Assembly (NCBI GenBank): GCA_022885665.1
Contig: JAGQDJ010000187.1
Location: 1-64,000 of the forward strand
Direction of reading: 5' to 3'
DNA from: Triops longicaudatus
Lineage: Eukaryota > Arthropoda > Branchiopoda > Notostraca > Triopsidae
Length of the DNA: 64,000 nucleotides
The notes beneath the pieces were generated by a model. That model made no database searches. It was given only the letters and a program-made list of their open reading frames with translations, and had not been told where the DNA came from. Of the stretch, positions 62,401 through 64,000 are shown piece after piece; within the stretch, counting starts at the first letter, position 1; each line of letters starts with the position of its first letter. Made by a program: the position numbers and the translations under genes.

Positions 62401-63719
62401 TGATGCAAATCAGAAAAATATAAAAAAAAAATTACGAGTAAGCGTGAAAATTCAAGAAAAAAAGACAAATTAGGCTTTCCTTTTAAAAAATATGCATGTC
62501 TTAAGATTAAAGGTAAGCTGCTAGAAAAGAAAGGTTCAAAAACACGAAGCAAATATAAAGACAAGGATTTCTTTTTTACGTGGAACTGGATATCGGTGCC
62601 CTGGAGTTCCAGCGTCGTCGGCTCGGCGAAAATGAATCGACCGGTTTGTAAGGCATCAATGGTAGCTTCGCTGTCGTCACCTTCTTCGGCAAACCCGCTC
62701 TGCAGCATTTGTAAATGGCGTTCCAACTCTTCCGGATCGCCCAGTACCTTCGTGGGTACAATAGGTGCCTGGCTGCTCATACTCTGTTCAAACAAAGGAA
62801 CCGTAATTAGCTTTCAGAAACCAACCAAACTCGAATAAATGTAATTCAGAAAGAAAACTAAATCAAATTTAAACAAAATAAAAATGTGAAAATAAAAAAA
62901 AGTTCCAAAGCGCAATGTTACAACAAACAGTACCGGCTGTATTTCTTGAAGGTGAAGTTAATGGGAAGGCAACAAATGGGGTGAAAAGGGGGTTGAGGGG
63001 TGAGAAAAACTCATATTGCTCGGTAGTTTTCTCTATTTCTTCTCGACTGGTGGTAGCACGACAAACCAATCATACGAGAAACGGATGTGCGTGACGCAAA
63101 GTAAGCTCATTTTGTGAAAACACGTCACGATAATGTATCCTTGTCGACGGTGCTGTCAGTTATTGCATCCCATAAATAAAATAACACAGTAATGCTGGCG
63201 ATGGGGAAGGTAAGGACCAGAAGAATGTGAAAGTCACAAGGGTGACGTGCTCAGCTACAGAACGTTTGATCACGCGACGAAAGGCTCGTTTTACGATATG
63301 TGTTCCGTGCTAAAGCACGAAAGGTTTATGTGTACATTTAAAGTTTATCCACTATTTTAATTTCATTGTTACGCAACAGTCAAATTTCGTAGCCGCCCAC
63401 TGTAATCCAAAGATTCATTATTGGCAAGAATGAAACCCCCTGCACCCAGCCTGTAATAGCCAGTCCTTTTTTTACCTTCTTTTTCAGTTTCCATGAATAA
63501 AAGAAAAATCATAAATAATAATTATGAAGGAAAAAAGTAAAAAATACAAACGAAGCTTACGGTATAGCTGGGTGAACTAGGCTCAACGGGCCGGGCCACA
63601 ATGAGCCTAACATGGCTGCCGGATTGGCGCAACACAGCTGCTACCTGTTCGGATCCCATGCCTCGCAAATTAACCTCGCCAATTTGCAAGATGTGGTCGC
63701 CACTTTGCAGCCGACCATC
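13963..63719 (-). CDS. Mpdz/Patj: MPDZ (MUPP1)/Patj-type multi-PDZ scaffold, partial at 5' end
   Basis: This is an apical polarity and junction scaffold: PDZ domains bind C-terminal tails of membrane proteins, and the family's L27 domain (expected upstream of this window) binds Pals1/Stardust in the Crumbs complex. Exons 5'->3': 63561-63719, 62580-62783, 61971-62196, 61278-61648, 60691-60897, 60394-60567, 59785-59952, 59216-59452, 57956-58183, 50207-50308, 40334-40456, 39563-39776, 39275-39476, 35737-35847, 34027-34310, 33387-33715, 32634-32888, 31899-32024, 31307-31630, 30746-30868, 30594-30684, 21259-21482, 20853-20947, 20276-20345, 19327-19428, 19141-19212, 18323-18494, 17222-17808, 16414-16569, 16009-16161, 15457-15656, 13963-14437. 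All are GT-AG and in phase, about 2,187 residues to the stop. Eleven PDZ domains are present; vertebrate MPDZ has 13. Orthology rests on per-domain and inter-domain matches (GRDGRL-type, DASHEQAVE-type and KKIRERYG-type blocks). The split into MPDZ and PATJ is vertebrate, so either name fits. Confidence 0.92.
14438..15456. other. MPDZ/Patj intron with repeat family B
   Basis: Contains repeat family B copy 2 (14789-15020). The remainder is AT-rich with no gene. Confidence 0.5.
14789..15020 (+). repeat. Dispersed repeat family B, copy 2
   Basis: Starts TTCATTGTTACGCAGCTGTC and ends GTGACGTCACCGGCTATCAT followed by TCCTTCG. It matches the reverse complement of 6130-6350 for most of its length and 63360-63480 for its first half. 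Confidence 0.8.
15457..16161 (-). CDS. Mpdz/Patj: MPDZ/Patj exons: PDZ j
   Basis: Exons 16009-16161 and 15457-15656. It reads VKMVVYRDETTLKDDDMYDL and then the loop KPGKGLGLSIVGRRNGPGVY. The second exon has GGAAEADGRLMQGDQILSVN and QEQAAAVLKTAMGKIDLKVG, close to the second-to-last vertebrate domain. Only a very short strand separates it from PDZ i, so the two probably form a tandem. Confidence 0.94.
16414..17808 (-). CDS. Mpdz/Patj: MPDZ/Patj exons: Ser/Pro-rich linker and PDZ i
   Basis: Exon 17222-17808 encodes about 150 residues of Ser/Pro/Leu-rich linker (RSLSGSSLTSPSSLSSNSAR) and then CEIRPGKETTIEINKDKLGL and the loop GLGLSIVGGSDTLL. Exon 16414-16569 continues GAILIHEVYPDGAAARDNRL, KPGDQILEVN and VLRQTPAK. 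The split after SDTLL agrees with the vertebrate IVGGSDTLLGAI phrase. Confidence 0.93.
16924..16995 (+). tRNA. tRNA-Asp (anticodon GUC)
   Basis: This 72-nt cloverleaf has acceptor TCCTCGA/TCGGGGA with discriminator G, anticodon loop CTGTCAC, and T arm CGGGG TTCGATT CCCCG. A T run (16996-17003) just after it fits a polymerase III terminator. It lies antisense inside the MPDZ/Patj intron between the two PDZ i exons. Confidence 0.97.
18323..19428 (-). CDS. Mpdz/Patj: MPDZ/Patj exons: PDZ h
   Basis: Exons 19327-19428, 19141-19212 and 18323-18494. The ligand loop is GGQGLGVMIIEGRH, followed by NGIFISDIQEGSVAEQ-AGLCVGDMIL and, in the third exon, VASVLKKAEGILNIVVCNP. A Lys/Ser/Thr-rich linker follows. 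The domain lacks the usual DGRL before the GD(Q/M)IL motif and has AGLCVG in its place, so its binding groove may be atypical. Confidence 0.88.
20276..21482 (-). CDS. Mpdz/Patj: MPDZ/Patj exons: PDZ g (like MPDZ PDZ11)
   Basis: Exons 21259-21482, 20853-20947 and 20276-20345. It starts KKIQKRWGDLRGEIVRVDL, equivalent to the family's KKIRERYG motif. The ligand loop is SGLGISLAGHRDRSRMAVFV, then NPNGLAFKDGRLQVGDELVE joined across the intron to VNGQVLHGRCHLNASAIIKT. The third exon is a short linker ending TRFPVTLEEQ that runs straight into PDZ h. Confidence 0.93.
21483..30593. other. Large MPDZ/Patj intron, 9.1 kb
   Basis: Holds a poly-C tract broken by 8 N (25181-25212), several ATTGTT/AACAAT palindromes (21876-21889, 25106-25131, 25249-25275, 28227-28250, 28643-28663) and AT-rich unique sequence. 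No gene is recognised on either strand. Confidence 0.5.
25181..25212. other. Poly-C tract with 8-base assembly gap
   Basis: Runs of C on both sides of 25191-25198 (all N). The gap length is probably nominal, since a G/C homopolymer of unknown length would break sequencing here. Confidence 0.95.
30594..31630 (-). CDS. Mpdz/Patj: MPDZ/Patj linker exons between PDZ f and g
   Basis: Exons 31307-31630, 30746-30868 and 30594-30684. The first is Pro/Ser/Thr-rich (PAPTPVPATSPTLTIAAQEG). The second carries a strongly acidic Ser cluster (QSDSESESSEDEDERELQ), a casein kinase 2-like tract. The third ends EEEDNFGYTN, matching the family's EEDDFGY lead-in to the next PDZ domain. Confidence 0.85.
31899..32888 (-). 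CDS. Mpdz/Patj: MPDZ/Patj exons: PDZ f (like MPDZ PDZ10)
   Basis: Exons 32634-32888 and 31899-32024 (phase 0). The ligand loop is QSLGISIVGG, then SGIFIKNVLPDSPAGRTGQL. The second exon begins TGDRILEVDGEDLRQASHER and ends RKAGNPVVFLVQSLVDW, a very close match to MPDZ PDZ10, the strongest single-domain identification in the window. Confidence 0.94.
33012..33183. repeat. Degenerate 11-bp tandem repeat (TTAAGNNNNNN)
   Basis: Units beginning TTA (mostly TTAAG) start at 33035, 33046, 33057, 33068, 33077, 33088, 33099, 33107, 33118, 33129, 33151 and 33162, with a degenerate one (TTCTG) at 33140 and a partial one at 33173. Nearly all steps are 11 bp (a few 8-9). It lies in the intron between 32888 and 33387. 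Confidence 0.75.
33387..34310 (-). CDS. Mpdz/Patj: MPDZ/Patj linker exons between PDZ e and f
   Basis: Exons 34027-34310 and 33387-33715 (phase 1 between them) encode about 205 residues of Ser/Thr/Val-rich, low-structure linker. Segments include GGASGSGFESLEYDSVSSVT and NHVTESEEDEEKAVNSVPTL. No domain is recognised. The 34310 acceptor is TTTCCAG and the 33387 donor CAA|GTACTA is weak. Confidence 0.75.
35737..39776 (-). CDS. Mpdz/Patj: MPDZ/Patj exons: PDZ e
   Basis: Exons 39563-39776, 39275-39476 and 35737-35847 (phases 1 and 2). The linker ends PPLPAALERTIKLKKGGDQL. The ligand loop is diverged (QLGINVEV), and GGAVHKDGRIRPGDYILSVN and TNSQARAILRR follow. The last strand SVVYIPGSDAN is on the third exon. 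This matches the vertebrate domain that carries the SLPPLPASLQRTI-type lead-in. Confidence 0.9.
35848..39274. other. Large MPDZ/Patj intron, 3.4 kb
   Basis: Contains ATTGTT/AACAAT sites at 37033-37050, 37193-37207 and 38884-38893. A minus 65-codon frame at 38145-38342 is the only stretch with protein-like composition, but its splice context is unconvincing. Nothing else is seen. Confidence 0.45.
40334..40456 (-). CDS. Mpdz/Patj: MPDZ/Patj Pro/Ser/Thr linker exon
   Basis: This 41-codon, phase-0 exon reads SQDEKPPPLPATLPPTTTAV and continues Ser/Pro-rich to NQSTDQL. The acceptor is CTTGCAG|TCC and the donor TTG|GTAAGA. It precedes PDZ e and the PPLPAALERTIKL segment typical of this inter-domain region. 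Confidence 0.8.
40457..50206. other. Large MPDZ/Patj intron, 9.75 kb
   Basis: It holds a full MITE A copy (40915-41114) and ATTGTT/AACAAT palindrome clusters at 43075-43370 and 48980-49225. The rest is AT-rich with no recognisable gene on either strand. Confidence 0.5.
40915..41114 (+). mobile_element. MITE family A, copy 4 (TA-flanked)
   Basis: It runs from GTTACCAAATTACGCC to ACTAGTGAATATGG plus TAAAGAC, flanked by TA at 40913-40914 and 41115-41116. The inner sequence matches the reverse complement of 4994-5208 (GGCGCCATAAGGCTC, TTTTCATTGTTGGTC). Confidence 0.75.
50207..50308 (-). CDS. Mpdz/Patj: MPDZ/Patj acidic linker exon
   Basis: This 34-codon, phase-0 exon is isolated between two large introns: INLTGGDSDVEEYQSDSDDS and then VEDSVPAKENNTSR. 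The acceptor CGGCAG|ATC and donor CGT|GTAAGT are strong. The SD/DS pattern suggests casein kinase 2 sites. Membership in the gene is inferred from strand, phase and composition. Confidence 0.7.
50309..56950. other. Large MPDZ/Patj intron (rest of the 7.6-kb intron)
   Basis: No gene is recognised. A cluster of near-palindromic ATTGTT/AACAAT sites lies at about 50825-51192, with locally raised GC. Open frames of 60-154 codons here have no family resemblance and no splice support. Confidence 0.5.
56951..57955 (-). CDS. Alternative 3' extension of the PDZ d exon (334-aa tail, stop at 56951)
   Basis: Read-through past the donor at 57956 stays open for 334 sense codons and ends with TAG. The tail starts VSASNSVALSPPSLASATPC and is rich in Ser, Ala, Gly, Pro and Asn, with mixed charge and no known domain. 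Such a long open frame in AT-rich intronic surroundings is unlikely by chance, and local base composition is coding-like (richer in GC than the flanking intron). Use of this end would give a short scaffold stopping after four PDZ domains of this window. No AATAAA is seen close downstream, which weakens the terminal-exon reading; an extended exon with a later donor is another option. Confidence 0.55.
   Translation of the reverse strand: MSASNSVALSPPSLASATPCPTCESHNGLRKCFPLAERLPRIEEETRAATALSPPLALSNDSWHATPTVSVSEPQAVLGGAGELKNNLNPLPRQNSHEFRLFASQTVFGASEEAGFIVDDVNNENRAPSGAHVSPQVWNAQNWLPWGYSQGGLGLHHEPEHVEPHLRRKEGTTSQKATAASVSGFLDSFLEAGNRTKRFKEAGSIADSAAIAPEGNSLVSGGEVDEKWAQSSRRAQEDDMKGDNVGKRDGSCQNANGNGAQGPGPGYVLAPGEKRMLGGSVVGMKPAAISKPPNPSLNYALYTARPYVSAAASLSKAGTAKNGTPVMAPALVRD
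57956..59452 (-). CDS. Mpdz/Patj: MPDZ/Patj exons: PDZ d
   Basis: Exons 59216-59452 and 57956-58183 join after GLGFSILDYQ to DPMNPNETIIVIRSLVPGG. This split is inside the domain, and the joined phrase closely matches the vertebrate protein. The domain ends IVRIGVAKP. The usual reading leaves the exon at a textbook donor GCGCAG|GTGAGT (57956); an alternative reading continues for 335 codons (see 56951-57955). Confidence 0.92.
59785..60897 (-). CDS. Mpdz/Patj: MPDZ/Patj exons: PDZ c (family PDZ3)
   Basis: Exons 60691-60897, 60394-60567 and 59785-59952 are all phase 0. The first is linker with WSRILGPEYEVV leading into the first beta strand. The ligand loop is GGLGISLEG. The phrases REVRPHHYIRSILPDGPVG and LNHVEVVGILKELPQDVR are near-exact family PDZ3 signatures. 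The exon junction falls inside DELIE|VNGK. Confidence 0.93.
61278..62196 (-). CDS. Mpdz/Patj: MPDZ/Patj exons: PDZ b and proline-rich linker
   Basis: Exons 61971-62196 and 61278-61648 join as ...YVCEK-EELSGIF. The ligand loop is SQGLGITIAG, and the middle reads INDQIVEVDGRSLQGYTNHE, matching family PDZ2. After ARYLRG the second exon encodes a proline-rich run (PSPPPSPPPPALPQSPPPPL), a candidate SH3/WW/EVH1 ligand. Confidence 0.9.
61681..61800. repeat. T-rich tandem repeat (TTTTATTCTATTTTATT)
   Basis: Several imperfect copies of an approximately 17-25 bp unit with the constant core ATTTTATTCTATTTTATTT. It is intronic and non-coding. Confidence 0.8.
62580..62783 (-). CDS. Mpdz/Patj: MPDZ/Patj linker exon between PDZ a and b
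   Basis: This 68-codon exon, phase 0 at both ends, encodes an acidic linker (PEELERHLQMLQSGFAEEG). The acceptor is GAACAG|AGT and the donor CAC|GTAAAA. It is probably unstructured or partly helical. Confidence 0.75.
63360..63480 (+). repeat. Dispersed repeat family B, copy 3, partial
   Basis: It shares TTCATTGTTACGCA, CAGTCAAATTTC, ATTATTGGCAAGAATGAAA and CACCCAGCCTGTAA-like blocks with 14789-15020, then diverges. It lies in the first intron of the window. Confidence 0.7.
63561..63719 (-). CDS. Mpdz/Patj: MPDZ/Patj exon: C-terminal half of PDZ a (family PDZ1)
   Basis: It reads DGRLQSGDHILQIGEVNLRG and ends VRLIVARPVEPSSPSYT. The GDHILQIG and MGSEQVAAVLRQ blocks are characteristic of PDZ1 of MPDZ/PATJ. 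The N-terminal half, with the carboxylate-binding loop, lies beyond the right edge. Both ends are phase 0. Confidence 0.9.
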
Positions 63720-64000
63720 CTAAATTCAACAAAATGGTTTAGTGCTAATAGATAAAAAAGAGTTCAAGAAAAATTCGAATATCATACAGCAAATAGGTTT
63801 CCAAACAATCGTAAATCTTATATATATGAAAAGGCCAAGCAGAAATTACTCTAAATGTCACGGTACATTCGCCGTTCGTTTTAAATCACAGCAATAATAC
63901 GCAAAAAAGTGAAAGGCACTCTGAAGCCATAAATCTAACAAATACTGTCTTACAATTCATAATTTGAACATAATAAGGCCACAAATTTAAAAAGGCCATA

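Larger units (their letters stand above)
58184..63560. other. Smaller MPDZ/Patj introns, 5' part
   Basis: 58184-59215, 60898-61277, 62197-62579 and 62784-63560 are AT-rich without genes; the last holds repeat family B copy 3. 61649-61970 holds a tandem T-rich repeat (about 61681-61800) built from TTTTATTCTATTTTA units. Confidence 0.45.

Overview
This window is nuclear DNA from an arthropod. The evidence is AT-rich sequence, GT-AG introns, many short introns of 58-92 nt, eukaryotic tRNA genes with internal A/B boxes, two insect-type gustatory receptor genes and one ionotropic (variant iGluR) receptor gene. I cannot fix the species; nothing seen separates a crustacean from a chelicerate or an early insect.

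Layout. 62-644 (-): the 3' end of an actin-family gene carrying a frameshift and a missing splice donor, so probably a pseudogene. 1516-5793 (-): an 11-exon ionotropic receptor gene that I rebuilt by joining exons in frame (594 aa, signal peptide, S1, M1, M3, S2, M4). 6744-8052 (-): a two-exon gustatory receptor (413 aa). 8525-10018: five tRNA-Pro loci, one of them decayed with a UAG anticodon. 11293-12585 (+): an intronless gustatory receptor-like gene (430 aa). Together these make a small chemoreceptor neighbourhood.

13963-63719 (-), about 50 kb: one very large multi-PDZ scaffold gene, the MPDZ(MUPP1)/Patj orthologue. It runs off the right edge, so its 5' end (expected to hold an L27 domain) is missing. 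I place 32 exons that join in frame to about 2,187 residues with 11 PDZ domains and the natural stop. Four introns are large (3.4, 7.6, 9.1 and 9.8 kb) and hold only repeats and one 8-base assembly gap. A tRNA-Asp gene lies antisense in another intron.

The most interesting points are these. (1) A 335-codon open frame continues past a perfect CAG|GTGAGT donor straight after PDZ 4 of this window, which could give a short, four-PDZ, Drosophila-Patj-like isoform from the same locus. (2) There is a degenerate 11-bp TTAAG-headed tandem repeat near the DNA helical pitch. (3) A scattered family of near-palindromes with inverted ATTGTT/AACAAT half-sites is concentrated in the big introns. (4) There is a small TA-flanked MITE family, and a second dispersed repeat family. 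(5) One tRNA-Pro copy has its anticodon changed to UAG. All splice sites are my own reading of the sequence without transcripts.
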